Positions 1-9,449 of a DNA stretch of 64,000 bases are shown here, in pieces. Every line of letters begins with the position of its first letter. The first letter of the stretch is position 1. The position numbers and the translations under genes were made by a program. The DNA lies in contig CBDFGT010000009.1 of assembly GCA_965247225.1 (NCBI GenBank), positions 186,001 to 250,000 on the forward strand, written 5' to 3'. Under the pieces are notes generated by a model, which had not been told where the DNA came from, did no database searches, and saw only the letters and a program-made list of their open reading frames with translations. Origin of the DNA: CBDFGT01 sp965247225 (lineage in GTDB: Bacteria; Pseudomonadota; Alphaproteobacteria; Rhizobiales; Rhizobiaceae).

Positions 1-9
1 ATCCTGCAA

Positions 10-387
10 TCAGTTCAATTTACCGTCACCCTGCGCTGACAGCTTGTGGGCTATGCCGTGAATCTGCTGTGTCAGGTCGCCCAGCGCCGAAACCAGAAGC
101 TCGTCCGTTTTGCTGGATGTCGCCAGAAGACTGTCACGGTTCTTGCGCAATCCGTCCAGTTCGGTTTCTGCGGCCAGCAATCGTCGGCTCACCTCTGACA
201 GTTCGTCCATAACCATGATGCCGGACATGACGGTCAGCCGCAGGTCACCAATTTCGCCAAACTGGGTTTTCAGATGCGCAACATAACGGTCGAATTTGGC
301 AGCAAGCTCGGTCAGGTGCGCTTCCTGCCCTTCCTCACAGGCCATACGATAGGCCTTGCCGTCAATCATTACCGTTACTTGTGCCAT
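10..387 (-). CDS. zapA: Cell division protein ZapA
   Basis: ZapA binds FtsZ in the cytoplasm and promotes bundling of protofilaments in the division ring. The 125-residue product starts MAQVTVMIDGKAYRMACEEG, the short N-terminal beta domain typical of the family. A helical dimerisation segment follows, rich in Leu, Glu and Arg (about residues 60-100). The length is near the family norm of about 100-130 residues. The gene lies 28 nt downstream of the DUF4164 gene on the same strand, a pairing I know from rhizobial genomes next to tkt. In relatives 6S RNA follows zapA; that position falls outside this window. Confidence 0.9.
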   Translation of the reverse strand: MAQVTVMIDGKAYRMACEEGQEAHLTELAAKFDRYVAHLKTQFGEIGDLRLTVMSGIMVMDELSEVSRRLLAAETELDGLRKNRDSLLATSSKTDELLVSALGDLTQQIHGIAHKLSAQGDGKLN

Positions 388-415
388 ATCCTGCCCTGCC
401 TGTTAAAAATAAACG

Positions 416-691
416 CTACCGGTCCAGAACAGCACGAATGGTTTCCATGGCCGTTACCAGCCTGCGGGAAACCTCGCGATTGACCTCTTCCAGCCGGTTG
501 GCCCGAAATTGTGCCTGATCCAGTTCCTGGGCAAGACGTGACCTGTCAACATGCACCCGCCGGACTTCGCTTTCGGCTTCCTCGCTGGCCCTCTCGCGCT
601 CCATTCTTGCCTCAATAGCATTATCGAGAGACGCAATGGCCAGACGCAAGTCTTCAATCGCGGTCTTGATCGTTCTCCCATGTGGCATCAT
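416..691 (-). CDS. DUF4164-type small coiled-coil protein
   Basis: A 91-residue protein made almost wholly of charged heptad-like sequence (EARMERERASEEAESEVRR and RLEEVNREVSRRL), so a coiled coil is predicted with no membrane segment or signal peptide. Its place just upstream of zapA matches the DUF4164 proteins of Rhizobiales. A role linked to ZapA or the division ring is inferred from position only. The start is ambiguous: two ATG codons (691 and 688) follow a GGTGA ribosome-binding-like sequence, and 688 has the better spacing. Confidence 0.75.
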   Translation of the reverse strand: MMPHGRTIKTAIEDLRLAIASLDNAIEARMERERASEEAESEVRRVHVDRSRLAQELDQAQFRANRLEEVNREVSRRLVTAMETIRAVLDR

Positions 692-1026
692 CAATCACCG
701 GAACCTTCACCGTACAAATCGAATCGTGTCGAAAAGTCTTCAATTGTACTTGTCATACTAGAGAGCACAGGGGATCATCGTCAATGAACCTGCGACTTAT
801 CCAACGATAAGTTCGGAATGCCATGCACCGGTACCATGATGACCCGCAACACAATACCGACACACACAAGTAACACCGCAACAAGGGATCAGCCGGCCCA
901 TTAATGTGATGATTGCTGTCGCCCGGACGCTCTTTTATTGACTTGCCCTGTCCAGATGCTATGTGTCACCGGCTCTTAAAAACAAGATTTCTGGACGCAA
1001 CCCCGACAACTGGCAACGGACACACA
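692..1026. other. Divergent intergenic region between the DUF4164 gene and tkt
   Basis: About 335 bp without a convincing gene. An open frame extends tkt upstream to 913, but its residues do not look like transketolase and no ribosome-binding site precedes it. One feature stands out: a perfect 7-bp inverted repeat ACTTATC-CAAC-GATAAGT at 795-812, which could be an operator or a small hairpin. Promoters for both flanking genes must lie here, but I cannot assign -35 and -10 boxes with confidence. Confidence 0.4.
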
Positions 1027-3009
1027 ATGATCTCTCGCGAAAATCACAACCGGATGGCAAATGCGATCCGTTTTCTGGCTATGGATGCTGTTGAAAAGGC
1101 AAACTCGGGCCACCCCGGCCTGCCGATGGGCGCTGCGGACATTGCGACCGTCCTGTTTGCGCGGTTCCTGAAATTTGATCCGAAAACACCGAAATGGCCG
1201 GATCGTGACCGCTTTGTATTGTCTGCCGGACATGGCTCGATGCTGATGTACGCCCTGCTCTATCTGACAGGGTATGAGGACATGACCATTGAGCAGATCA
1301 AGAATTTCCGCCAGATGGGTGCCATCACGGCCGGTCATCCTGAATACGGCCATGCAACCGGTATCGAGACCACAACAGGTCCGCTGGGTCAGGGCATTGC
1401 AAATGCCGTCGGCATGGCGCTGGCCGAAAAGAAGCTGGAAGACGAATTCGGTTCCGGTTTGCAGAACCACTATACCTATGTCCTGGCCGGTGACGGCTGC
1501 CTGATGGAAGGCATTTCGCAGGAAGCCATTGCGCTGGCCGGTCACCTGAAGCTGAACAAGCTGATTGTCTTCTGGGATGACAACAACATTTCTATCGATG
1601 GCCCGATTTCCATTGCTGACAGTACAGACCAGCATGCGCGTTTCCGTGCCTCCGGCTGGAATACGCTTGCCATTGACGGCCACGATCCCGATGCCATTGC
1701 TGCAGCCATTGAAACCGCGCAAAAGTCCGACAGGCCGACAATGATTGCTTGCAAGACGGTCATCGGCTTTGGCGCACCGAACAAGGCCGGCACGCACAAG
1801 GTTCACGGTTCGCCTCTGGGCGCTGACGAAATCGCCGCGACCCGCCTTGCCCTGAACTGGGAATCCGAAGCGTTTGTGGTGCCTGCCGATGTCCTGTCTG
1901 CCTGGCGCGCCGCCGGCGAACGCTCGCTGCCTGCCCTGAAAGACTGGGAAGCCCGTCTTGCCGGAACAGATGCAACTATCCGCACCGAGTTCAGCCGCCG
2001 CTTTGCAGGCACTTTGCCGACCGGTTTTGATGCTGCCATTCTGGCCTACAAGCAGAAGCTTGCAGAGACCAAGCCAACTGTTGCCACACGCAAGGCTTCG
2101 GAAGATGCGCTGGAAGTGATCAACGGCGTTGTGCCGGAAACCATTGGCGGCTCGGCCGACTTGACGGGCTCCAACAACACCAAGACCAGCCAGACAAAAT
2201 CCATCACACCTTCGGATTTCTCCGGTCGCTATTTCCATTATGGTATTCGCGAGCATGGCATGGCTGCGGCCATGAACGGTATGGCCCTGCATGGCGGGAT
2301 CATTCCTTATTCTGGCGGCTTCCTGATTTTCTCGGATTATTGCCGCCCTTCCGTCCGTCTGGCCTCGTTGATGGGCATCCGTGTGATCCATGTCCTGACC
2401 CATGATTCCATCGGTCTGGGCGAGGATGGCCCAACCCACCAGCCGGTTGAGCACATGGCTGCGCTGCGCGCCATTCCAGACCTGATGATGTTCCGTCCGG
2501 CTGACGCGACAGAAACAGCCGAATGCTGGCAGGTTGCGCTGGAAACAGCCAACCGGCCTTCCGGCATTGCGCTGACCCGCCAGAACATGGTCGCTGCCCG
2601 CACGACCTACAGCGAAAAGAACCTTTGCGCACTGGGTGCCTATGATCTGGTGCCGGCAACCGATGCCAGGGTGACGATCTTTGCAACAGGTTCGGAAGTG
2701 GAAATCGCCGTTGCCTCGGCAAAGGTACTCAATGAAAAGGGCATTGCGACCCGTGTTGTTTCCGTGCCTTGCTTTGAACTGTTTGAAGACCAGCCGGCAG
2801 ATTACCAGAAAGCCATTATTGGCAATTCACCGGTCAAGATTGCCGTTGAAGCCGGTATCCGTCAGGGTTGGGATCACTTCATCGGTTCGGACGGGATCTT
2901 TGTCGGCATGAAAAGCTTTGGCGCTTCCGGTCCCTACAAGGAACTCTACAGGCATTTTGGCATTACTGTCGAAGCCGTCGTGGCGGCAGCAGAGGCAAAA
3001 CTTTCCTAA
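1027..3009 (+). CDS. tkt: Transketolase
   Basis: Thiamine-diphosphate enzyme of the non-oxidative pentose phosphate pathway, moving two-carbon ketol units between sugar phosphates. The 660-residue product is of normal length. Visible motifs are the N-terminal NSGHPGLPMGAAD, the ThDP-binding GDGCLMEGISQEA around residues 155-170, and the pyrimidine-domain IREHGMAAAMNG with HDSIGLGEDGPTHQPVEH. The start at 1027 (MISRENHNRMANAIRFLAMD) is chosen because transketolases begin this way; the frame stays open to 913 but adds 38 unrelated residues. gap follows 53 bp downstream on the same strand, so both carbon-metabolism genes are probably cotranscribed. Confidence 0.95.
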   Translation: MISRENHNRMANAIRFLAMDAVEKANSGHPGLPMGAADIATVLFARFLKFDPKTPKWPDRDRFVLSAGHGSMLMYALLYLTGYEDMTIEQIKNFRQMGAITAGHPEYGHATGIETTTGPLGQGIANAVGMALAEKKLEDEFGSGLQNHYTYVLAGDGCLMEGISQEAIALAGHLKLNKLIVFWDDNNISIDGPISIADSTDQHARFRASGWNTLAIDGHDPDAIAAAIETAQKSDRPTMIACKTVIGFGAPNKAGTHKVHGSPLGADEIAATRLALNWESEAFVVPADVLSAWRAAGERSLPALKDWEARLAGTDATIRTEFSRRFAGTLPTGFDAAILAYKQKLAETKPTVATRKASEDALEVINGVVPETIGGSADLTGSNNTKTSQTKSITPSDFSGRYFHYGIREHGMAAAMNGMALHGGIIPYSGGFLIFSDYCRPSVRLASLMGIRVIHVLTHDSIGLGEDGPTHQPVEHMAALRAIPDLMMFRPADATETAECWQVALETANRPSGIALTRQNMVAARTTYSEKNLCALGAYDLVPATDARVTIFATGSEVEIAVASAKVLNEKGIATRVVSVPCFELFEDQPADYQKAIIGNSPVKIAVEAGIRQGWDHFIGSDGIFVGMKSFGASGPYKELYRHFGITVEAVVAAAEAKLS

Positions 3010-3062
3010 GAGTGTGAAAATTTCATTTCTTAACGTGATATTGACAGCAGGAGACATCCGCA

Positions 3063-4064
3063 ATGACAATCAAAGTAGGCATTAACGGTTTTGGTCGTAT
3101 CGGCCGTAACGTACTGCGTGCCATTATCGAATCCGGTCGCACCGATATCGAGGTTGTGGCCATCAACGATCTCGGCCCGGTCGAGACCAACGCCCATCTC
3201 ATGCGTTATGATTCCATTCATGGCAAATTCCCGGGTACGGTGACCGTCAATGGCGACACCATTGATGTTGGTCGTGGCCCGATCAGGGTGACAGCGGTTC
3301 GCGATCCCAGGGAACTGCCCTGGGCAAACGTCGATATCGCCATGGAATGCACCGGTATTTTCACCACCAGGGAAAAGGCCTCGGCCCACCTGGCCAATGG
3401 CTCCAGGCGGGTTCTGGTATCGGCACCATGCGATGGTGCGGACAAGACGATCGTCTATGGCGTCAATCACAATGTCCTGACCGGGGACGATCTGGTTGTC
3501 TCCAATGCATCCTGCACAACAAACTGCCTGGCACCCGTCGCCTATATTCTCAGCCGCGAATTCGGCATCGAAAAAGGCTACATGACCACCATCCACTCCT
3601 ACACGGGTGACCAGCCGACCCTCGACACGATGCACAAGGATCTCTACCGCGCCCGTGCAGCGGCCCTCTCGATGATCCCGACGTCAACAGGGGCTGCCAA
3701 GGCAGTGGGTCTCGTTCTGCCCGCGCTGAAGGGCAAGCTGGATGGTTCGTCCATCCGCGTGCCAACCCCGAATGTTTCCGTGGTCGACCTGAAGTTCATT
3801 CCGTCGCGCAATGTCACGGCCAAAGAAATCAATGCAGCCATCAAAGCGGCTTCGGAAGGCGAACTCAAGGGCATTCTGGGTTATGTCACCGAGCCGCTTG
3901 TCTCGCATGACTTCAACCATGACAGCCATTCCTCCTGCTTTGCAGAAGACCAGACCAAGGTTCTGGAGGGCAATCTGGTGCGCATCCTGTCGTGGTATGA
4001 CAATGAATGGGGGTTCTCCAACCGCATGTCCGATACAGCCGTTGCGATGGGCCGACTGATCTGA
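3063..4064 (+). CDS. gap: Glyceraldehyde-3-phosphate dehydrogenase
   Basis: Glycolytic NAD-dependent enzyme oxidising and phosphorylating glyceraldehyde 3-phosphate. The product has 333 residues. The N-terminal Rossmann motif INGFGRIGRNVLRA and the catalytic Cys motif SNASCTTNCLAPV are intact, and the C-terminal WYDNEWGFSNRM is present. The start is supported by a CAGGAG ribosome-binding sequence about nine bases upstream. A hairpin terminator follows at 4092. Confidence 0.96.
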   Translation: MTIKVGINGFGRIGRNVLRAIIESGRTDIEVVAINDLGPVETNAHLMRYDSIHGKFPGTVTVNGDTIDVGRGPIRVTAVRDPRELPWANVDIAMECTGIFTTREKASAHLANGSRRVLVSAPCDGADKTIVYGVNHNVLTGDDLVVSNASCTTNCLAPVAYILSREFGIEKGYMTTIHSYTGDQPTLDTMHKDLYRARAAALSMIPTSTGAAKAVGLVLPALKGKLDGSSIRVPTPNVSVVDLKFIPSRNVTAKEINAAIKAASEGELKGILGYVTEPLVSHDFNHDSHSSCFAEDQTKVLEGNLVRILSWYDNEWGFSNRMSDTAVAMGRLI

Positions 4065-4091
4065 CGCGAACAGGTTTGCGTGCAGAAATTT

Positions 4092-4130
4092 ACGGGCGGC
4101 CTTTGAAGAAAAGGTCGCCCGTCTTCGTTT
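4092..4130 (+). terminator. Rho-independent terminator after gap
   Basis: ACGGGCGGCCTTT pairs with AAAGGTCGCCCGT across a short GAAGA-type loop, with one G-T pair, and is followed by the T-rich CTTCGTTTT. It ends the tkt-gap unit before the antiporter gene. Confidence 0.7.
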
Positions 4131-4231
4131 TCCGGGCATGCCGCCCTTCCTTCGTCGGATTCCGTCAGTATGATCATGTGCATTGTGATGAATCGGAAAA
4201 CAGAGCCGCAATATCGGTGAAAGGAGCGGGA

Positions 4232-6070
4232 TTGGATACATTTTATGTTGTGACCCTGATCGGCACGCTTCTGGTGCTTTTTGCAGCTTTTTCCTCTGTC
4301 CTTGCCTTTCGCTTTGGGGCTCCCCTTCTCCTTCTCTTTCTTTTGATCGGTCTTGCTGCCGGTGTTGACGGGCTTGGTATTCAGTTTGAAAATTACAACA
4401 GTGCCTATGTTGTCGGTTCACTTGCACTGGCCATTATTTTGTTTGATTCCGGATTTGGAACCTCCAGGCAATCGTTCAGACAGGCCGCCTTTCCGGCCAT
4501 TTCCATTGCAACATTCGGTGTTTTCATCACCACCGGCATATTCGGCCTTGTGGCATCATGGGTACTTGGAATATCGATGCTTGAAGGCATGCTGCTGGGA
4601 GCCATTGTCGCCTCGACCGATGCTGCTGCCGTTTTCTTTCTGCTGCGGATCGGCGGTGTGAATATCCGCGACAAGGTACGTTCGACGCTGGAAGTGGAAT
4701 CGGGATCAAACGATCCCATGGCCATCTTCCTGACCATTTCCCTTGTGGGAGTCATTGCCAGCCAGTCTGATACCGGTGCTGCCGGAATTGCCTATATTGC
4801 CTTTCAGTTCCTGCAGCAGATGGGTCTTGGCATTCTGTTCGGTATTGCCGGGGGCGTGTTGATTTCTGTGGTGGCAAACCGGTTTGCCCAGGAAATCGGC
4901 CTCATCCCCATTTTCGTTCTTATGCTGGCCCTGCTGGTTTTTGCCACAACCGGAGCAGTGGGCGGCAGCGGTTTCCTGGCGGTTTACGTTGCAGGCATTA
5001 TTGCCGGAAATCGTAAAATGCGGTCCGCCAATGTCGTGCGGCGCTTTCAGGAGGGTATGACATGGCTGGCGCAGATCATCATGTTTCTGGTGCTGGGCCT
5101 GCTGGCAACGCCGTCACAATTTCCTGCAATATTGCTGCCTGCCGTGTTTCTGGCGTTTTTCCTGATCCTCGTTGCAAGGCCGCTTGCTGTCTGGCTTTGC
5201 CTTTTGCCCTTTGATTTCAGCCAGAAGGAGACAGGTTTCATGGCCTGGGTAGGCCTGCGCGGTGCCGTCTCCATTCTTCTTGGGATTTTGCCGGTCCTGT
5301 ACGGCATTCCCAATGCGGAAATGTATTTCAACATTGCCTTCATCATTGTTCTGGTCTCCCTGCTCGTTCAGGGATGGACCATCAATCCGATGGCCCGCGT
5401 CCTGTCCCTGATCATCCCCAAGCAACTGGGACCGGTTGAGAAGATCGAGATCGATTTGCCGGGTACGGCCAACCATGAGCTCGTTTCCTATCGCGTGGTG
5501 CAGGACAGCCCGGTGCTCAAGGGTGAACGCATCCCGCGCTGGGCCATGCCCTCGCTGGTCGTGCGCGATGGAACATCCATGCGCTATCAATATGCCGGAC
5601 GCCTGAAAGACAATGATTTCGTCTATCTGTTTTCGGCTCCGCAAAATGTCCGTCTGCTGGATCGCCTGTTTGCCAGCCCCGCAGCGGTGGAGAGCGACGA
5701 TCCTGACTTTTTTGGCGCCTTCGCAATCTCTCCCGCCCGTGCGGCCCGCGAACTGGAAACAGCCTACGGACCCGGCCTGATAGCGGAAGCTGAAAAAGAC
5801 ATGACCATTGCCGATCTCATGGCGGCACGGCTGGGCGGAAAGCCTGATTTTGCTGACCGTGTGCGTCTCGGCACCATGACCCTGATCGTGCGGACCATCG
5901 GTGCAAATGGAGAGGTAACATCTGTCGGGCTGTCTCTGGAACCGGAAAGCCGCGTCATAAACCTGCCGGTCTTCCTCAACTTCCGCGACATGATCAAATC
6001 TTTCAGGGAGCGCGTACACAGCCGCGCCCTTGCAAGGCGCAAGTCAACCAGAAAACCGGATTCACCATGA
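4232..6070 (+). CDS. Potassium/proton antiporter, CvrA/NhaP2 type
   Basis: Inner-membrane cation:proton antiporter of the CPA1 family, expected to exchange K+ (or Na+) for H+. The 612-residue protein has about 12 hydrophobic segments in residues 1-390, beginning TLIGTLLVLFAAFSSVLAF, then a cytoplasmic tail. The tail contains a TrkA_C-like segment (VLKGERIPRWAMPSLVVRDG) and a CorC/HlyC-like end (LGTMTLIVRTIGANGEVTSV). A TTG start at 4232 is chosen because AAGGAG lies five bases before it and the first membrane segment follows directly; the upstream open frame to 4007 overlaps gap and looks non-coding. It overlaps the next gene by ATGA, implying translational coupling. Ion specificity is inferred. 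Confidence 0.85.
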   Translation: MDTFYVVTLIGTLLVLFAAFSSVLAFRFGAPLLLLFLLIGLAAGVDGLGIQFENYNSAYVVGSLALAIILFDSGFGTSRQSFRQAAFPAISIATFGVFITTGIFGLVASWVLGISMLEGMLLGAIVASTDAAAVFFLLRIGGVNIRDKVRSTLEVESGSNDPMAIFLTISLVGVIASQSDTGAAGIAYIAFQFLQQMGLGILFGIAGGVLISVVANRFAQEIGLIPIFVLMLALLVFATTGAVGGSGFLAVYVAGIIAGNRKMRSANVVRRFQEGMTWLAQIIMFLVLGLLATPSQFPAILLPAVFLAFFLILVARPLAVWLCLLPFDFSQKETGFMAWVGLRGAVSILLGILPVLYGIPNAEMYFNIAFIIVLVSLLVQGWTINPMARVLSLIIPKQLGPVEKIEIDLPGTANHELVSYRVVQDSPVLKGERIPRWAMPSLVVRDGTSMRYQYAGRLKDNDFVYLFSAPQNVRLLDRLFASPAAVESDDPDFFGAFAISPARAARELETAYGPGLIAEAEKDMTIADLMAARLGGKPDFADRVRLGTMTLIVRTIGANGEVTSVGLSLEPESRVINLPVFLNFRDMIKSFRERVHSRALARRKSTRKPDSP

Positions 6071-6639
6071 ACATGAAGATGGAAAAGGCCAATCTGCGCA
6101 AGGAGCGTCTTGCAGTGCGCGACTCGATTCCTGTGGACCTGCGCCTGGAAAAAAGTCTTGCAATGGCCGATCTTGCCGGCGGGACAATCGCATTTCAGCC
6201 GGGCGAAATCATTTCCGCTTTTCTCCCGGTGCGTTCCGAACCTGATCTGCGCCCGTTGATGGCACGCCTGAAAAACCGCGGTGCCAGATTATGCCTGCCT
6301 GCGGTTCTCGACCGTGAAACCATCCTCTTTCGCGAGCTGATCTCCGGTGCGCCCCTTGTCAATACCGGATTTGGAACCGTTGGTCCGGGGGAAGATGCCC
6401 CCGTTCTGGACCCTGACCTGCTTCTCGTTCCGCTCTCTGCCTTTGACATGAAGGGCAACAGGATTGGCTACGGGGCTGGCCATTATGACCGTGCCATTGA
6501 CCGCCTGCGCAAAAAAGGTCAAAAACCACGCCTTGTTGGCATTGCATTTGATTGTCAGGAAGTGCCATCAGTACCGGCTGAAGCGCATGACATTGGCCTT
6601 GATGCAATCCTGACCGAAAGCGGGCTTCGGAAATTCTGA
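6067..6639 (+). CDS. 5-formyltetrahydrofolate cyclo-ligase
   Basis: Converts 5-formyl-THF to 5,10-methenyl-THF using ATP in one-carbon metabolism. The product has 190 residues, the usual length. The conserved C-terminal block DLLLVPLSAFDMKGNRIGYG with AGHYDRAID is clear, and the N-terminal KANLRKERLAVRDSI is the substrate/ATP-binding start. The start codon overlaps the antiporter stop (ATGA). In many proteobacteria this gene (ygfA) follows zapA and 6S RNA; here it is separated from zapA by tkt, gap and the antiporter. Confidence 0.9.
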   Translation: MNMKMEKANLRKERLAVRDSIPVDLRLEKSLAMADLAGGTIAFQPGEIISAFLPVRSEPDLRPLMARLKNRGARLCLPAVLDRETILFRELISGAPLVNTGFGTVGPGEDAPVLDPDLLLVPLSAFDMKGNRIGYGAGHYDRAIDRLRKKGQKPRLVGIAFDCQEVPSVPAEAHDIGLDAILTESGLRKF

Positions 6640-6663
6640 GCTGGTATGGATGGGAATGACTGC

Positions 6664-7488
6664 ATGCGATTATTGTTTCTGGGTGATATGGTTGGCAAGA
6701 CCGGACGAACAACCGTGTGGAACCAGCTCCCGGGCCTTATCTCAGATCTGAAACTCGACTTTGTCATCGTAAACGGTGAAAATGCGGCAGGTGGTTTCGG
6801 CATTACCGAAGAGATCTATCTGGAAACCATCAATGCAGGCGCAGATGTGGTCACCACCGGCAACCATGTCTGGGACCAGAAAGAAGCGGTCACCTTCTCC
6901 AGCCGTCATGACCAGTTCCTGCGCCCGGCCAATTATCCTGCAGGCACACCCGGTCGCGGCTCCGGCCTTTATTATGCCCGCAACGGGGCCCGCGTTCTGG
7001 TCGCCAATATCATGGGCCGGGTGTTCATGCATCCAGAACTCGACGACCCTTTCAAGACCGGTGAGGCCATCCTTGCCGCCTGTCCTCTCAAGGAACAGGC
7101 CGACGCCATTATTTTCGATTTTCATGCCGAAGCCACATCCGAAAAACAATGTTTCGGCCACTTTGTTGATGGGCGAGCCTCCTTCGTGGTCGGCACGCAT
7201 ACGCATGTGCCGACAGCCGACCACCAGATCCTCAATGGCGGAACGGCCTATATGTCGGATGCCGGCATGTGCGGGGACTATGATTCCTCGCTCGGCATGG
7301 AAAAGGAAGAACCGCTCAACCGCTTCATTTCCAAAATGCCGAAGGGCCGGTTTGAAGCCGCCTCCGGCCCGGCAACGCTCTGCGGCGTCGGCGTAGAAAT
7401 CTCGGATGCGACAGGGCTTGCCGAAAAGATCGCACCCTTGCGTATCGGGCCCAGGCTCGCCGAAGCCATTCCGGAATTCTGGCGCTGA
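6664..7488 (+). CDS. YmdB-like metallophosphoesterase (TIGR00282 type)
   Basis: Cytoplasmic dinuclear-metal phosphoesterase related to Bacillus YmdB, a 2',3'-cyclic nucleotide phosphodiesterase. The physiological substrate here is unknown. The 274-residue product begins MRLLFLGDMVGKTGR. Metal-ligand motifs are GD in FLGDMVG, NGENAAGG, TTGNHVWDQ, FHAEATSEK and GTHTHVPTAD. I chose 6664 over 6646 because the Rossmann-like first strand then starts at residue 2. It follows the cyclo-ligase by 24 bp, so it is probably in the same operon. Confidence 0.88.
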   Translation: MRLLFLGDMVGKTGRTTVWNQLPGLISDLKLDFVIVNGENAAGGFGITEEIYLETINAGADVVTTGNHVWDQKEAVTFSSRHDQFLRPANYPAGTPGRGSGLYYARNGARVLVANIMGRVFMHPELDDPFKTGEAILAACPLKEQADAIIFDFHAEATSEKQCFGHFVDGRASFVVGTHTHVPTADHQILNGGTAYMSDAGMCGDYDSSLGMEKEEPLNRFISKMPKGRFEAASGPATLCGVGVEISDATGLAEKIAPLRIGPRLAEAIPEFWR

Positions 7489-7784
7489 AGCGTGTTCCTG
7501 TTGATTTTTGCCGGGAGCTGATCCGTCCTGATGCGATTTTGGCAGGGAAGAGGCTGCGATTGCATGGAATGATTGCGCCTCATCCGGTTTGGGTGTGAAC
7601 CGCTCCGGGTTTGCCGGAGGCTCCAGCTCGTGAGAAAGTGGAGCCATGAAAATGCAAAATGACAAAATGTCAAAATGGGAATTGCTGAATACGGTACGGG
7701 AAACCCGATGGGTGCAAATCAATGGATATGAAGCCCATTTGGAGTGCAAAGGGAAGCTGGCCTGCTTCTTGCTAATGGAATCCC
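7489..7784. other. Intergenic region upstream of tauR
   Basis: Nearly 300 bp between the phosphoesterase and tauR with no convincing gene; short open frames here have no family signature. This is the likely left edge of the taurine island, because coding sequence becomes visibly GC-richer to the right. It must carry the tauR promoter, but no clear hexamers were assigned. Confidence 0.35.
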
Positions 7785-9278
7785 ATGAAATCAGTGAAAC
7801 CTCACAGCATACAGTCCGCAACGGACGTCACCTGGCGTCGCCTTTTTGGTGCGCTTAACAAGGATGGCCAAGCACTTAACCTGCAAATCCGTCGTATGAT
7901 CGTTCATGCAATCGAAACCGGAGTATTGGGCCTCGACACAAGGTTGCCCTCCACACGCCAGCTTGCCGGAATGCTTGGAATTGCCCGTAATACTGTCACA
8001 AATGCCTATCAATTACTCATTGACGATGGTTTTCTGATCTCCAGGGAGCGCAGCGGAACCTTCGTGGCAATGGGCGGGCTGGGCCGCGAAATGCAAAAGA
8101 TCGCGCCCGATTTCAACGGAGACTGGACAGCGCGCTTTGCCATCAAGCCGTCGAACCTGCCTCAGATCTGCAAGCCGCGGGACTGGCTGGAATACCCCTA
8201 TCCCTTCCTGTTCGGACAATATGACCCGGCGCTGTTTCCGACCAACAACTGGCGCGAGGCGGTGCGCGCCGTTTCCAGCGTGAAGGAAATACAGGGCTGG
8301 GCCGGCGATATGATTGACGATGACGATCCGGATCTGGTCGAGCAATTGCGAGCACAGGTTCTGCCGCGTCGTGGCATTTTCGCGGGGCAGGGCGAGATCA
8401 TCGTGACGATCGGATCGCAGCAGGCCCTGTCGATGCTGGTTCAGCTTTTGGTAGGCCGCCAGACGGTCGCAGGCGTCGAGGATCCCGGCTATCCTGATAT
8501 GCGCAACATGGTCAGCCTGGCGACATCGAAGATGCTGAACCTGACACTTGATCTTCATGGTGTTGTTCCTGACGCGCAATTTGCCAGGTGCGACATCGCG
8601 TTTCTCACGATCAGCCACCAATGCCCCACGACATCGGTCACGCCAATCGAGCGCCGCCGGCAACTTCTGGAAGCGGCGCGGCGCGATGATGTGCTGATCG
8701 TAGAGGACGACTACGAGGCCGATCTCTCGATCGAAAGCGATGGTGACATCCCGTCGCTCAAGAGCCTCGATACCGATGGCTGCGTGATTTATGTCGGCAG
8801 TTTTTCCAAGGTTCTGGCACCGGGTTTGCGCGTCGGCTACATTGTCGCGCCGCGACCGGTTATCAGTGAACTGCGGGTGTTGCGCCGCTTGATGCTGCGC
8901 CATCCGCCGACCAACAACCAGCGCGCCCTGGCGAACTTCATCGCGCTCGGCCACTACCGCCAGCATCTCAACCGTACCGGTACGGTGATGCTGGAGCGGG
9001 CGCAGATGATCGCCGATTACCTGCCTTGCCGCATCCCTTCCTGCCGTGTGGTCCGTGGCGAGGGAGCCACCAGCTTCTGGATCGAGGGGCCGCCCGGCTT
9101 TGAAGGTCGTGCACTGGTAGCAAGGGCGCGCAAGGAGGGTGTTCTGGTCGAGTCGGGCGATATCTTCTTTGCTGATCCTGATAAGGGGCGCCGCCATTTT
9201 CGCCTGGGTTTCGGATCCATCGCTACCCACCGTATCGAGGCCGGCCTGTCACGCCTGGCATCCGTGGTGGAGGACTGA
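7785..9278 (+). CDS. tauR: MocR/GntR-family regulator of taurine use, TauR-like
   Basis: PLP-dependent transcription factor: an N-terminal GntR winged helix (about residues 20-90, with PSTRQLAGMLGIARNTVTNAY) fused to a class-I aminotransferase-like domain. The PLP-binding lysine motif SFSKVLAPGLRVGY and VEDDYEADL are visible in the C-terminal part. The 497-residue length fits the MocR family. Family knowledge: TauR of Rhodobacter activates taurine genes. Here it lies 171 bp before tpa on the same strand and in the same island as tauABC, so regulation of taurine genes is a strong inference. The ribosome-binding site is weak (TGGA). Confidence 0.85.
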   Translation: MKSVKPHSIQSATDVTWRRLFGALNKDGQALNLQIRRMIVHAIETGVLGLDTRLPSTRQLAGMLGIARNTVTNAYQLLIDDGFLISRERSGTFVAMGGLGREMQKIAPDFNGDWTARFAIKPSNLPQICKPRDWLEYPYPFLFGQYDPALFPTNNWREAVRAVSSVKEIQGWAGDMIDDDDPDLVEQLRAQVLPRRGIFAGQGEIIVTIGSQQALSMLVQLLVGRQTVAGVEDPGYPDMRNMVSLATSKMLNLTLDLHGVVPDAQFARCDIAFLTISHQCPTTSVTPIERRRQLLEAARRDDVLIVEDDYEADLSIESDGDIPSLKSLDTDGCVIYVGSFSKVLAPGLRVGYIVAPRPVISELRVLRRLMLRHPPTNNQRALANFIALGHYRQHLNRTGTVMLERAQMIADYLPCRIPSCRVVRGEGATSFWIEGPPGFEGRALVARARKEGVLVESGDIFFADPDKGRRHFRLGFGSIATHRIEAGLSRLASVVED

Positions 9279-9449
9279 CCCGCACCGTCCTGCCTGCAAA
9301 GCGTGCCGGAAGGCAACCGCTCGTCGCAACGGGCATTGTGTGAGCCTGGAGGTCCAGAACGGACAATCCATGGAGCCAGAGCGAGTTAACCGGCTACAAC
9401 GGCTGCATCCCGTGTTATGCGAAGGCATCCACATTCGAGGAGGGATTCC

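Noticed and set aside
1..900. 6S RNA next to zapA
   Set aside because: In relatives it lies downstream of zapA, which here would be left of base 1; no 6S-like long hairpin was found in the region shown.
976..2454. Long minus-strand open frame (492 residues) opposite tkt
   Set aside because: It mirrors the transketolase coding sequence, has no family motif and reads as low-complexity His/Gln/Arg-rich sequence, typical of a shadow in GC-biased DNA.
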